This document shows positions 10,307 to 22,204 of a stretch of DNA of 64,000 nt, one piece after another. The stretch's first letter is position 1. Every line of letters starts with the position of its first letter. Under the pieces are notes generated by a model, which was not told the origin of the DNA, made no database searches, and saw nothing but the letters and a program-made list of their open reading frames with translations. The position numbers and the translations under genes were made by a program. The DNA is from Inia geoffrensis (lineage: Eukaryota; Chordata; Mammalia; Artiodactyla; Iniidae), in contig CM070899.1 of assembly GCA_036417435.1 (NCBI GenBank), forward strand, positions 72,174,501 to 72,238,500, read 5' to 3'.

Positions 10307-11355
10307 CGTACCATGTGTCAGGCAGTGTTCTAAGAATTTTATAAAATTCACCCATGAGTCAATAATAATACAGGCATACCTCAGGGATATTGCAGGTTCA
10401 GTTACAGACCACTGCAATAAAGCAAATATCACAATAAAGCAAGTCACATGAATTTTTTGGTTTCCCAGTGCTTATAAAAGTTATGTTTATACTACACTGT
10501 AGTCTATTAAGTGTGCAATAGCAGTATGTCTAAAAACACAATGTACATACCTTAATAAAAAAATACTTTATTGCTGAAAATTGCTAACCATCATCTGAGC
10601 CTTCAGCGAGTCATAATCTTTTTTGCTGGTGGAGGGTCATGCCTCAATGTTACTGGCTTCTGACTGATCAGAATGGTAGTTGCTGAAGGTTGCAGTGGCC
10701 TCCAGCAATTTTCTTAAAATAAGACAACAATGAAGTATGCCACATCAATTGACTCTCTATGAGCGATTTCTCTGTAGCATACAATGCAATTTGATATCAT
10801 TTTACTTACAGTAGAAATTCTTCCACAACTGGAATCAATCCTCTCAAAACCTGCTGCTGCTTAATCAACTAAGTTTATGTAATATTCTAAATCCTTTGCT
10901 GTCATTTCAACAATCAAGTCCACCATCTTACATGGGCATGGTTTGTGGCGCCTCAAAATAATTACAATAGTAACATCAAAGATCACTGATCACAGATCAC
11001 CATAACAAATATAATAATAATGAAAAAGTCTGAAATATTTTGAGAATTACCAAAATATGCCACAGAGATAGGAAGTGAGCAAATGCTGTTGGAAAAATGG
11101 CACCAACAGACTCAAGGCAGGGTCGCCACAAACCTTCAATTTGTAAAAAATGAAATATCTGCAAAGCATAACAAAGGAAGCACAATAAAATGAGGTATGC
11201 CTATATTTACTGATAAAGAAAGAAAGGCAACAGAGTGCCTAGCCAAAGGTGAAACAGTGAATGGTGGAGGCAGGCACATGCCCAAACTCCACCTGGGTAC
11301 CTAGAATCCAACTAATCTAGATCAGTGCTCTTAAGCGCTACACTAGTGCTGCAAT
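10307..11355 (-). mobile_element. MIR SINE, antisense, split by a Tigger transposon
   Basis: Left piece 10307-10370 has CCATGTGTCAGGCAGTGTTC. Right piece 11206-11355 has AGAGTGCCTAGCCAAAGGTG and the MIR 5' end GCTCTTAAGCGCTACACTA. Between them lies a TA-flanked Tigger-like element, so the MIR is older. Confidence 0.65.
10371..11203 (-). mobile_element. Tigger1-like (pogo/Tc1-mariner) transposon with internal deletion
   Basis: Terminal inverted repeats CAGGCATACCTC (10371-10382) and GAGGTATGCCTA (11192-11203, last base changed), flanked by TA dinucleotides (10369-10370, 11204-11205). The two ends match the outer parts of Tigger1, about 545 bases left and 285 right, fused at roughly 10913-10917; nearly all of the transposase gene is missing. 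The left part would hold the antisense 3' end of the transposase frame. Cannot self-mobilise. Confidence 0.85.
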
Positions 11356-12080
11356 TTTTGCTTTGATTTCAAAGTTTTTTTTTTAATCTAATACATTTGA
11401 AAAATACCATTCTGTGTAATATTTCCCAAATATAGGTTAGAATGAAATCCTTTGCTGAGTCCACCTATAAAGTTCATCATCAGCCTTGAAAAACATGGCT
11501 TTAAAAATGCTTGTTTATAGCATAACAAAATGGCAAATCTTACACAAATATTTAATTTCTAAATAAACTTCAGAAAATTAAATATTTCTATTCATTCATC
11601 AAAGTAAATATAAGCAAATATTTATTGTTCAAACTTTCATTTTTTAGGACCGTTAAAATTTTTAAGTATCATCTGGAAGATATTTTTTCTTTTTTGAAGA
11701 TTTTTCTTAATGTTAAATAAAAATGTCAGAAAGAAGCTTCCATATTTATGACCTAAACTGGAAGCTGAGGAAGTATTACACTCTTTCCCATGGCAGTGAG
11801 TAATACTCTGTACCATGAAGTGAGGATTCACTCTAAACTTAAGCAATCTCAATGAGCAGTGTCACCCTCTGGCTGACATATTTAGCTTTTTTACCTCTCC
11901 TCTTTGCTATAAGTTCAATAAGATTTTTTCACGTGACTTTAGTAAAAAAAAAAAAAAAAAAATAGAGTGATCTCATCAAATCTTGGCATAGCAAGAATTT
12001 GAAGTATTTTTTTTTAATTATTAAATGAATGACAGAAATAATATATGTTGTCATGACTGTTCTGTCTTTGCTTTTGAGTT
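11356..12080. other. Unassigned sequence
   Basis: A-run at 11943-11961; otherwise no landmark recognised. A 71-codon minus-strand frame at 11637-11852 shows no domain. Confidence 0.4.
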
Positions 12081-12188
12081 TAGGAAATTCTTTTTCTAAA
12101 AAAAATAATTTTTTAAATTGAAGTACAGTTGATTTACAATGTTGTATTGGTTTCTTCTGTACAGCAGAGTGACTCAGTTATTTATATA

Positions 12189-12236
12189 TATGTGTGTGTG
12201 TGTGTGTGTGTATGTGTGTGTGCATATATATATATA
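12189..12236. repeat. (TG)n/(TA)n microsatellite in the L1 3'UTR
   Basis: TG run 12189-12222 with one interruption, followed by TA to 12236, at the same L1 3'UTR position as the (TA)n at 5279-5346. Confidence 0.95.
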
Positions 12237-12368
12237 CATTTTCTTATTCTTTTTCATTATAGGTTATTACAGGATATTGAATATAGTTCTCTGTGCTGTA
12301 CAACAGGGCCTTGTTGTTTATTTATTTTATATATAGTAGCTTGTATCTGCTAATCTCGAGCTCCCAAT

Positions 12369-14266
12369 TTATCCCTCCCACCTCGCCTTTCTCCTTTGGT
12401 AGCCATACATTTGTTTTCTATGTCTGTGAGTCTGTTTCTGTTTGTAAATAAGTTCATTTGTATCATATTTTAGATTCCACATATAAATGATATCATATGA
12501 TATTTGTTTTCTCTGACTTATTTCACTTAGTATGATAATCTCTAGACCAACCCATGTTGCTGCAAATGGCATTATTTCATTCTTTTTTAAGGCTGAGTAG
12601 TTTTCCATTGTATACATATATTACATCTTCTTTATGCATTCATCCATTAATGGACATTGAGGTTGCTTCCATGTCTTGGATATTATAAATAGTGCTGCTA
12701 CGAACACTGGGGTGCATGTATCTCTTTGAATTAGAGTTTTTGTTTTTTCTGGATATATGCCCAGGAGTGGGACTGCTGGATCATATGGCAACTCTCTTTT
12801 TAGTTTTTTAAGGAATACCCATACTGTTTTCCATAGCAGCTGCACAAATTTACATTCCCACCAACAATGTAGGAGGGTTCCCTCTTCTTCACACCCTCTC
12901 CAGCATTTATTATTATTTGTAGACTTTTTGATGATGGTCATTCTGATTGGTGTGAGGTGATACGTCTTTGAAGTTTTGATCTGCATTTCTCTAATAATTA
13001 GTGATGTTGAGCATCTTTTCATATGCCTATTGGCCATCCGTATGTCTTCTTTGGAGAAATGTATATTTAGGTCTTCTGCCCACTTTCTGATTGGGTTCTT
13101 TGTTTTATTGTTATTGAATTGTATGAGCTGTTTATATATTTTGGAAATTAAGCCCTTGTCAGTCACACCGTCTGCAAATATTTTCTTCCATTCCATAGGT
13201 TGTTTTTTCGTTTTGTTTCTGGTTTCCTTTGTTGTGCAAAAGCTTATAAGTTTGATTAGGTTCCATTTGTTTATTTTTACTTTTATTTCTATTGCCTTTG
13301 GAGACTGACCTAAGTAAACATTGGTACAATTTATGTCAGAGAATGTTTTGCCTATGTTCTCCTGTAGGAGTTTTATGGTGTCCTGTTTTATATTTAAGTC
13401 TTTAAGCTATTTTGAGTTTAGTTCTGTGTATGGTGTGAGGGAGTGTTGATTTACATGCAGCTGTCCAGCTTTGCCACTACCACTTGCCAAAGAGACTGTC
13501 TTTTCCTCATCGCATATTCTTGGATTCTTTGTTGAGGACTGATTGACCATAGGTGTGTGGGTTTATTCTGGGGAGCTCTATTCTGTTCCATATGTCTGTT
13601 TTGCGCCAGTACCACACTGTTTTAATTACTGTAGCTTTGTCTGAATTCTGGGAGGGTTATGCCTCCAGCTTTCTTTTATCTCAGGATTTATTTGGCAATA
13701 CTGGGTCTTTTGTGGTTTCATATAAATTTTAGGATTATTTGTTCTAGTTCTGTGAAAAATATCATGGGGAATTTGATAGGGATCATATTAAATCTGTATA
13801 TTGCTTTTGGTAGTATAGCCATTTTAACAATGTTAATTCTCCCAATATGATAGCATGAGATATCTTTCCATTTTTTTGAATCATGTTCAGTTTCCTTTAT
13901 AAGTATTTATAGTTCTCAGTGTAGAAGTCTCTCACCTCCTTGGCCAGGTTTATTCCTAAGTATTTTATGTTTTTCATGCAATTTTAAATTGTATTTTTTT
14001 TTACTATTCCTTCCTGATATTTCATTGTTAGTGTAAAGAAGTGCAACAGATTTCTGTGTGTTAATCTTGTATCCTGCTACCTTGCTCAATTCATTTATCA
14101 GTTCTAGTAGTTTTTGTGTGGAGTCTTTAAGGTTTTCTATATATAGTGTCATGTCACCTGCATATGATGATAATTTTACCTCTTCCCTTCCAATTTGTAT
14201 ACCCTTAAATTTATTTTGTCTGATTTCTGTGGCTAGAACTTCCAATACTATGTTGAATGAAGACAT
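12369..14266 (-). pseudogene. L1 ORF2 C-terminal half, broken
   Basis: Remnant of the L1 ORF2 protein (endonuclease/reverse transcriptase that copies L1 RNA at the nicked target). Segments in order: RT domain at 14266-13916, where the catalytic FADD-type motif reads YAGD (Gly codon at 14156-14158, so one aspartate is lost); then a 191-codon segment 13196-12621 ending at a TAA (12621-12623); then the last segment 12617-12369. The middle segment keeps the C-terminal cysteine motif: C98-x3-C102-x7-H110-x4-C115. Frameshifts separate the first two. Not functional. Confidence 0.88.
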
Positions 14267-14290
14267 GAGAGTGGGTAGGAAATTCTCTTT

Positions 14291-14959
14291 TATAGTTAGG
14301 TTATTTTTGCCAAACTATTTGTATATAATGGTTTATACACGTGAGTTCTCAAAATACATCCAGTGAATTCTTATGTCATTATTATTGAAAAATGCTTTGG
14401 AAGAATATAGACATTTAATGTGAATCCTTAGGAATAACCTTAGTTTTTATCCTAATAAAATAAGCAGGGAAATATTAAAGACTATATCAACTTAATTTTT
14501 TTAGTCCTCTTAAATCTATGGATATCCACTGGAGTTACGAGAATTTGTGTTCATGAAAAGATACCTCAAAAGCTGCGGCTTAAAATGATATTCTCATAGA
14601 AACCATGTTACTATAGAAAGTCATTTTCCTGACTAAAAACTTGATGTCTAACTTCTAGAAGAAATGCTCAGTTACACTATACATGATGAGGTGAAAATAA
14701 TATGACCTATACTTTACATAGAAAACTTCTAAAGAACAAACACATCAGTTAAATAGGGTGGTGCAATTGCTAGTCTTACACTTAATTAATGAATTAAATA
14801 ATCAATGGCAGTGGGTATGCAGGTCAAAGACAGGAGGTAGGGACAGGAGAAAACAGCCAGAGTGAGTGTCAGTGGATAGAAAGCTTCTGTAAGAGAGCCA
14901 GGACCTGTCAAGGCTCTATGGCAGAAGCATGTGGTAATGATACAATTATTAAGTCACTA
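14291..14959. other. Unassigned sequence
   Basis: No recognisable repeat or coding signal. Confidence 0.4.
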
Positions 14960-15330
14960 TTGGTGGTACCTTTAATATTTTTTAAAATTTTGAATCTTAT
15001 CTGCACCCATCATATTGTGGATGTGTATGCATTTTGTAAAAAGTACATGGCATTTTTGTCTGTCTGTATATATACATGTCCTTTATCTTCACCTAAATGC
15101 TTTATATTTTTTCCATTTCTATTTTTTAACTTGAAACTATGTTTTTAAGATTCTTCCATGTTGCTCCAAGTAATTCAGTTCATTGCTTCTAGCATTGTTT
15201 AATATATTAAGGTATATATTTAATACATTTTACTCTTGCTTCCATGAGTATAATTGAATCTGGGAAATGAAATTTTCTTTATCTCAATGAATTCCTGGTC
15301 TGTCTTATAAATCTAAATAATCACTGAAGG
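14960..15330 (-). mobile_element. Old L1 (L1M-type) fragment, antisense
   Basis: TTCTTCCATGTTGCTCCAAG followed by CAGTTCATTGCTTCTAGCAT resembles the antisense 3' part of ancient L1. Strongly diverged, edges uncertain. Confidence 0.45.
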
Positions 15331-17867
15331 TTATCTGTATCTGAGTTCTTTCCAGGAAATATTGAAATAATAGGGACCATTTATATGGACTTCTAAAATA
15401 CTTTTGCAACAGTTGTTGTTACAGACTTGTTTTTATTAATATCTTAGAATAGTTAATATATGAAAGAATATTCCCTTCTCTATGCAGGCAGATCAATGAT
15501 AGGTTACCCTATAGAAGATGAGTTATCTATTGGTCCCAGCCTCTATTATTCTTTGATAATTCACTTCAATGCTATATCCTTGAGAATATGATTATATTCT
15601 CTCACATAACAAAAATTTTAAGGATAATACCATCAAGGCAGTTGTTTTGACTAGAGGAAGAACAAGCAAAATGCAAAGTTAGTAGAAGGAAAGAAACCAG
15701 AAAGATCAGAGAAGAAATAAATGAAATAAAGACAAAGAAAAAAATAGAAAAGCTCAATGAAACTAAAAGCTGGTTCCTTGAAAAGATAAACAAAATTAAT
15801 AAACCTTTAGGCGGGCTCATCAAGAAAAAGAGGGAGAGGGCTCAAATCAATAAAATTAGAAATGAAAAAGGAGAAATTACAGTGGACACCACAGAAATAC
15901 AACAGATCATAAGAAACTACAAAATACAAGCAACTATACACCAATAAAATGAACAACCTAGAAGAGATGGACAAGTTCTTGGAAAGGTATAATCCCTCAA
16001 GACTGAACGAGGAAGAATTAGAAAATACGAACAGACCAATCACAAGTACAGAAATTGAAACTTTGATTTAAAAACTCCCAACAAACAGAAGTCCAGGGCC
16101 AAATAGCTTCACAGGCAAATTCTATCAAACATTTAGAGAAGGGTTAACACCTATCCTTCTGAAACTATTCCAAAAAATTCACAGAGGAAGGAACACTCCC
16201 AAGCTCATTTTATGAGGCCACCATCACCCTGATATCAAAACAAAACAAAGATACCACACACACAAAAAAATTACAGACCAATATCACTGATGAACATAGA
16301 TGAAAAAATCCTCAACAAAATACGAGCAAACCCAATCCAACAATACATTAAAAGGATTATAAACCATGATCAAGTGGGATTTATCCCAGGTATGCAAGGA
16401 TTTCTCAATATCCACAAATCAACCAGTGTGATACACCACATTAACAAACTGAAGAAAAAAACCACATGATCAATTCAATACATGCAGAAAAAGCTTTTGA
16501 CAAAATTCAACACCCATTTATGATAAAAACTCTCCAGAAAGTGGGAATAGAGGGAACATACCTCAACATAATAAAGGCCATATATGACAAACCCACAGCT
16601 AACATCATACTCAACTGTGAAAAGCTGAAAACATTTCCTCTAAATTGAAGAAAAAGAAAAGGATGTCCACTCTCACCACTTTTAGTCAACACAGCTTTGG
16701 AAGTCCTAGACGCAGCAATCAGAGAAGAAAAAATAATAATAAACGGAATCCAAATTGGAAAAGAAGTAAAACTGTCACTGTTTGCAGATGACATGATACT
16801 ATTCACAGAAAATCCTAAAGATGCTACCAGAAAACTACTAGAGCTCATCAATTAATTCAGTAAAATTGAAGGATACAAAATTAATACACAGAAATCTGGT
16901 GCATTTCTATACACTAAAAACAAAAGATCAGAAAGAGAAATTAAAGAAACAATCCCACTCACCATCACATCAAGAAGTATAAAACACCTAGGAATAAACT
17001 TACCTAAGGAGGCAAAAGACCTGTACTCTGAAAACTATAAGATGCTGATGAAAAAAATAAATGACACAAACAAAGGAAGAGATATACAGTGTTCTTAGAT
17101 TTGAAGAATTAATACTGTCAAAACGTCTGTACTACCCAAGGCAATCTACAGATTCAATGCAATCCCTATCAAATCACCAATGGCATTTTTCACAGAACTA
17201 GAAGAAAAAAATTATAAAATTTCTGTGGAGACAGAAGATTCTGAAGAGTCAAAGTAATTTTGAGAAAGAAAAACAGAGCTGAAGGAATCAGGCTCCCGGA
17301 CTGCAGAATATACTACAAAGCTACAGTCATCAAAACAGTACAATACTGACACAAAAACAGAAATATAGATCAATGGAACAGGATAGAAAGCCCAGAAATA
17401 AACCCACACACCTATGGTCAATTAATCTATGACAAAGGAGGCAGGACTATACAATGAAGAAAAGACAGTCTGTTTAATAAATGGTGTTGGGAAAACTAGA
17501 CAGCTAAATGTAAAAAAATGAAATCAGAACATTCTTTAACACCATCCACAAAAATAAACTCAAAATGGATTAAAGAACTAAATATAAAACTCTTAGAGGA
17601 AAATACAGGCAAAACACTCTTTGACGTAAATCGCAGCAGTATCTTTTTCAATCCATCTCCTACAGTAATGGAAGTAAAAAAATAAATAAACAAATGGGAC
17701 CTAATTAAACTCAAAAGCTTTTGCACAGCAAAGGAAACCATAAACAAAACAAAACGACAACCCACAGAATGGGAGAAAATATTTACAAATGATGTGAGTG
17801 ACAAGGGATTAATATCCAAAATACACAAATAGCTCATACAGCTCAATATCAAAAAAAAAAAAAAATT

Positions 17868-18162
17868 GGGCTTCCCTGGTGGCGCAGTGGTTGAGAATCT
17901 GCCTGCCAATGCAGGGGACATGGGTTCGAGCTCTGTTCTGGGAAGATTCCACATGCCACAGAGCAACTAGGCCTGAGAGCCACAACTACTGAGCCTGCAC
18001 ATCTGGAGTTTGTGCTCCGCAACAAGAGAGGCCGCGACAGTGAGAGGCCAGTGCACCACGATGAAGAGTGGCCCCCACTCTCCACAACTAGCAAAAGCCC
18101 TTGCACAGAAACGAAGACCCAACACAGCCAAAAATAAATAAATAAATAAATAAAAATTTTTT
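17868..18162 (+). mobile_element. CHR SINE, central-deletion form, nested in L1
   Basis: Head GGGCTTCCCTGGTGGCGCAG, B box GTTCGAGCT, then a 3' extension with GAAGAGTGGCCCCCACTC and an (AAAT)n tail, absent from the short odontocete class. Duplicated flanks are A/T-rich and poorly defined. Inserted in ORF2 of the L1 at 15659-19501. Confidence 0.9.
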
Positions 18163-18335
18163 TAAATGGGCAGAAGACCTAAGTAGACACTTCTCCAAAG
18201 AAGACATACAGATGGCCAAGAGGCACATGAAAAGATGTCCAACATCACTAATTATTAGAGAAATGCAAATCAAAAGTACAATGAAATATCGCCTCACACA
18301 AATCAGAATGGCCATCATCAATAATTCTACAAACA

Positions 18336-18717
18336 GGACTTCCCTGGTGGCACAGTGGTTAAGAATCTGCCTGCCAATGCAGGGGACACATGTCTGAGCC
18401 CTGGTTCGGGAAGATCCCACATGCCTCAGAGCAACTAAGCCCAGGCACCACAACTACTGAGCCTGCGCTCTAGAGCCTGCGAGCCACAACTACTGAGCCC
18501 ACATGCCACAACTATTGAAGCCCGCGTTCCTAGAGCCCGTGTCCTGCAACAAGAGAAGTCACCGCAATGAGAAGCCCGCACACTGGAATGAAGAGTAGCC
18601 CCCACTCTCCGCAACCAGAGAAAGCCTGCACGCATTAATGGAAACCCAACACAGCCAAAAATACATAAATAAATAAATTGATTAAAAAAAAAAGAGTAAA
18701 GGAATTTTTGTTAAATA
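18336..18717 (+). mobile_element. CHR SINE, full-length form, nested in L1
   Basis: Longest class: head GGACTTCCCTGGTGGCACAG, repeated CCACAACTACTGA blocks in the body, GAAGAGTAGCCCCCACTC, then an (AAAT)n and A tail. Short duplication TACAAACA at 18328-18335 and 18718-18725. The 24 bases between the A-run and the right TSD look like extra tail sequence. Confidence 0.88.
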
Positions 18718-19519
18718 TACAAACAATAAATGCTGGAGACGGTGTGGAGAAAATGATCCCTCCTACACGGCTGGTAGGAATGTAAATTGGTACAGCCACT
18801 ACGGAGAACAGTATGGAGGATCCTTAAGAAACTAAAAACAGAGCTACCATATGATTCTGCAATCCCACTCCTGGGCATGTATCTGGAGAAATACATGGTT
18901 CAAAAGGATACATGTATCACAATGTTCACTGCAGCATTGTTTACAATAGCCAAGACATGGAAGCAACCTAAATGTCCATCGACAGAGGAATAGATAAAGA
19001 AGATGTGGTACATATGTACAACAGAATATTACTTAGCCATTAAAAAGAATGAAATAATGCCATTTGCAGCAACATGGATGGACCTGGAGATTATCATACT
19101 AAGTGAAGTAAGTCAGACAGAGAAAGACAAATATTATACGATATCACTTATATGCAGAATCTTAAAAAGTGATACAAGTTAACTTATTTACAAAACAGAA
19201 ACAGACTTAGAGAACAAACTTATGGTTACCACAGGGAAGGGTCGGTGGGGAGGGATAGATTGGGAGTGTGGGACTGACATGTACACACTGCTGTATTTAA
19301 AACAGATAACCAGAAAGGACCTACTGTATAGCACAAGGAACTTTGTTCAATACTCTGTAATAACCTAAATGGGGAAAGAATTTGAAAAAGAATAGATACA
19401 TGTATATGTATAACTGAGTCACTCTGCTGTACACCTGAAGCTAACACAACCTTGTTAATCAGCTATACTCCAAGATAAAAAAAAAATTTTTTTTAAAGAC
19501 GGTTGCTTTGACTTGGAGG

Positions 19520-19615
19520 AATCCTTTCACAATATATATGTGTATCAAATTACCACAATGTACACTTTAAATATTTTAAAATTTTATATGTCAAATTATA
19601 TTACAATAAAGCTGA
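19520..19615 (+). mobile_element. Old L1 3' terminus fragment
   Basis: CTTTCACAATATATATGTGT through TTACAATAAAGCTGAAAA matches the 3' end of ancient L1 (L1M/L1MB-like). Directly follows the target duplication of the younger L1, which therefore inserted at or near it. Confidence 0.5.
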
Positions 19616-19908
19616 AAATTTTTAGAAAGACAGTTGCATTGAGTCAAGTAAAGTCTTATGAACAGTATTTCAAAGATAAATATGATTTGGTACACCAGGA
19701 GATAGATGTGCCAATCTGCTGTCTTGCAAGCCCTTGGATTAATGCTCATTGTGGTAGATAACCTTCAGAAACAAATCACATTTTCATCAATACTTTCCTT
19801 AATTAACTCTTGCACAGTTTGTCTATTCAGATGCATTCTACAGTGCTATCTTGCAAATTGACTGAAGAGAAGGACAATTGATTGAAACTTAGAGAAACAG
19901 GCCTTCTT

Positions 19909-20279
19909 TTTTTTTTCCTTCTTTTTTTTTTTTTTGGGCTGCGTTGGGTCTTCTTTGCTGTGCACGGGCTTTCTCTAGTTTCAGCGAGTGGGGCTACTCT
20001 TCGTTGCAGCGCGCAGTTTTCTCATTGTGGTGGCTTCTCCTGTTGTGGAGCACAGGCTCTAGGTGTGTAGGCTTCTGTAGTTGCAGCACGTAGTCCCAGT
20101 AGTTGCAGCGCATGGGCTCAGTAGTTGTGGCTCACGGGCTCTAGAGCACAAGTTCAGTAGTTATGGCACATGGGCTCAGTTGCTCCGTGGCATGTGGGAT
20201 CTTCCCAGACCAGGGATTGAACCTGTGTCCCCCGCACTGGCAGGCAGATTCTTAGCCACTGTGCCCCCAGGGAAGACCC
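19909..20279 (-). mobile_element. CHR SINE, full-length form, antisense
   Basis: Poly-T at left, GGGCTGCGTTGGGTCTTC, the long body with repeated CAGTAGTTGTGGC-type blocks, and a head ending CCAGGGAAGACCC. Perfect 13-bp duplication AACAGGCCTTCTT at 19896-19908 and 20280-20292. Confidence 0.93.
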
Positions 20280-20374
20280 AACAGGCCTTCTTGAAACAAA
20301 AGAATTTATAGTCCAAGATCAAAAAGTTCTAAAATATTCCAGATATTTTAGCACAGATTCAGATGGAGTTTCAG

Positions 20375-20545
20375 TTAAGGTAAGTTCTAAAAATCTGTAT
20401 TACAACATTGTACCTATACTGTATTGTACACTTAAAATTTTAAGTGTCCGTCTCACGTTAAGTGTTCTTACCACAATGAAATAAAATAAAGTAAATACAT
20501 AAAATAAAACAAAGTAAAATAAAATAAAATAGAATAGAATTACTG
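20375..20545 (+). mobile_element. Probable old L1 3' tail with A-rich extension
   Basis: GTACACTTAAAATTTTAAG and GTTAAGTGTTCTTACCACAA resemble the 3' terminus of ancient L1, followed by an AAATA-rich low-complexity stretch (20478-20542). Confidence 0.45.
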
Positions 20546-21000
20546 GGATTCAACGAGTGCTTCTTTGTGAATACCTCCAGCATTATTTAAAGCCAAATTC
20601 CTCTGAAGACTTGTCTACTTTAACTTTCACTTTCCTTCTCTTTTTTGCCAGTTGCTCTTTATTTCCTTATAGTTCTGGCCGTAGAATTTTTTAAACTGTT
20701 CTCTTGAAGTTTATCAATAACTTAGTCATCGATGCTGATATATTTTTTTATCTTCTTCCATGACCTTTGATCTTCCTCTGGAGGCTCTCTCTCTGCTTAT
20801 GACTGCCTGACTCTGTCTCTTTCTGATTCTCCTCTGAGAATTCTAGAATTTCTTCTCCTGTCATTTTTACTGGCTCTTTTTCCTTAAACAGCTTTCCAAA
20901 AATTCTGTTCTTATCCATTTTCCCCTATCTCCTCCTCTTTTATTATTTATTTTTTTCTTTTTCTTTTTGCTTAACTATCCCTCACTAAATTTCAAGGCTT
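20546..21000. other. Unassigned pyrimidine-rich sequence
   Basis: T/C-rich without a recognised family. Confidence 0.4.
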
Positions 21001-21534
21001 TTGAGACAGAACTAATAGGATTTGTGTACCTACCCAGAGAGAGACAGAAAGAGAGACAGAGATTGAGAGAGTGAGAGACAGAGACAGAGAAACAGAGACA
21101 GACTGACTTAATATATGGAATTGGCTCACACAATTATGGAGGCTGGTAAGTCCCAAGATCTGCAGTTGGTAAGCTGAAAACCCAGGAAAGTTGATGGCAT
21201 AGTTCCAGTTTGAGTCTGAAGGCCTGAGAACCAGGACATCCAATGATGCAGTTCCAGTACAAAGTCTGGGAAAAAATATCATAGCTCAAAGGCAGTCAGA
21301 CAGAAGTTATTCCCCCTTACTTGCAGGAGGATCAGCCTTTTGGTTCTATTCAGGCCTTCAACTGACTGGATGATGCCCACCACAGTAGGGAGAGCAATCT
21401 GTTTTATTCAGTCTACCAATTAAAATGTTAATCTCATCAGAAACACCCTCATAGAAACAATGAGAACGATGTTGGGCCAAATATCTGGGTACCTTATGAC
21501 CCAGTCAAATTGACACATAAAATTAACCATCACA
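21001..21534 (-). mobile_element. MLT-type LTR (ERVL/ERVL-MaLR), antisense
   Basis: Antisense motifs GACAGAACTAATAGGATTTG, GGCTCACACAATTATGGAGG, GGATGATGCCCACC and GACACATAAAATTAACCATC, ending in CA at 21534. Its outer 3' edge is slightly shortened. A GAGACA-rich run (21034-21104) occupies the place where this LTR family normally has a TCTATA-type tract. Related to the sense LTR at 57979. No internal viral genes seen. Confidence 0.75.
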
Positions 21535-21607
21535 GTGAGGATGTAGGAGTGAACTACACTATATGGTGTATACAGCATAAACAATGTGTATATTTTACAT
21601 ATACACT

Positions 21608-21738
21608 TTTTTTTTTTTTTTTTTTTTTTGCGGTATGCAGGCCTCTCACTGTTGTGGCCTCTCCCGTTGCGGAGCACAGGCTCCGGACGCACAGGCTCAG
21701 TAGTTGTGGCTCACGGGCCCAGCTGCTCCACAGCATGT
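21608..21738 (-). mobile_element. CHR SINE, 5'-truncated, antisense
   Basis: Poly-T, then GCGGTATGCAGGCCTCTCAC through GTTGTGGCTCACGGGCCCAG and CATGT, where it stops: the tRNA-like head with both promoter boxes is missing. Possible minimal duplication CACTT on both sides. Confidence 0.85.
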
Positions 21739-21764
21739 CACTTAATCACTTAATCTCTAAACCA

Positions 21765-22204
21765 TTTCTCTAAAACCAAACTCAACTCCTTTCAATCTAA
21801 CCTACACTATAATGTAGATTAATCTTCTTAAAGCACCATTTCACCATGTCACTCTGTGCAAAGTCCTTACATAGTTTTCAGTGTAATAGTGTCTATGTTA
21901 TCTGTGTAATCTACTACTAAACCTTGATATATATTACTAACAAAGTAAAATACTCTCTATTCTTCATTCATACATTGCTCATCCTATTCCTTTTTACTAT
22001 AATGTGACAATCCTCCCTCCCCATTTTACACTCAAAATCCCTCCTATTCTTAGGCCTCAATTCAAATGTTATTTCATCCATGAAGTTTTCCATACTCAAA
22101 ATAATCTCTTTTTATTTTACTTAAAACAATCCCTGTACTTTGCACATGCATCACTCTCTCCTTGGATAGACCTAATTTTGGAAGTTCCACAGTTCAATCT
22201 CTGA
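21765..22204 (+). mobile_element. L2 LINE 3' part, sense
   Basis: AAAGCACCATTTCACCATGT, AAAGTCCTTACATAGTTTTC and CTCAATTCAAATGTTATTTC follow the L2 order towards its 3' end. Diverged. Confidence 0.6.

Larger units (their letters stand above)
12096..14275 (-). mobile_element. 5'-truncated L1, antisense, 2.2 kb
   Basis: Antisense L1 from the 3'UTR (TACAGTTGATTTACAATGTT at left) back into the reverse transcriptase domain. Target duplications are 12081-12095 (TAGGAAATTCTTTTT) and 14276-14290 (14/15 match), fixing both ends. 5' truncation falls within the RT domain. The 3'UTR has a (TG)n expansion at 12189-12222. No nested insertions. Confidence 0.93.
15662..18993 (+). pseudogene. L1 ORF2 remnant, broken
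   Basis: Reverse transcriptase region of L1 ORF2. The FADD active-site motif is intact at 16781-16792 (Phe-Ala-Asp-Asp, in the context [10 protein letters not shown]). A 60-codon stretch at 16466-16648 ([12 protein letters not shown]) is also RT. The C-terminal part is at 18787-18993 ([17 protein letters not shown]). The cysteine motif region (18731-18790) is frameshifted, and two SINEs and multiple stops interrupt the frame. Not functional. Confidence 0.88.
15659..19501 (+). mobile_element. 5'-truncated L1, sense, with two nested CHR SINEs
   Basis: Begins in ORF2 between the endonuclease and RT domains (AACAAGCAAAATGCAAAGTT) and continues through the 3'UTR to CCAAGATAAAAAAAAA. Flanked by diverged duplications: 15641-15658 (GTTGTTTTGACTAGAGGA) and 19502-19520 (GTTGCTTTGACTTGGAGGA). 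Without the SINEs (17868-18162, 18336-18717) the L1 is about 3.2 kb. Diverged TSDs and two later insertions show it is older than the SINEs. Confidence 0.92.
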
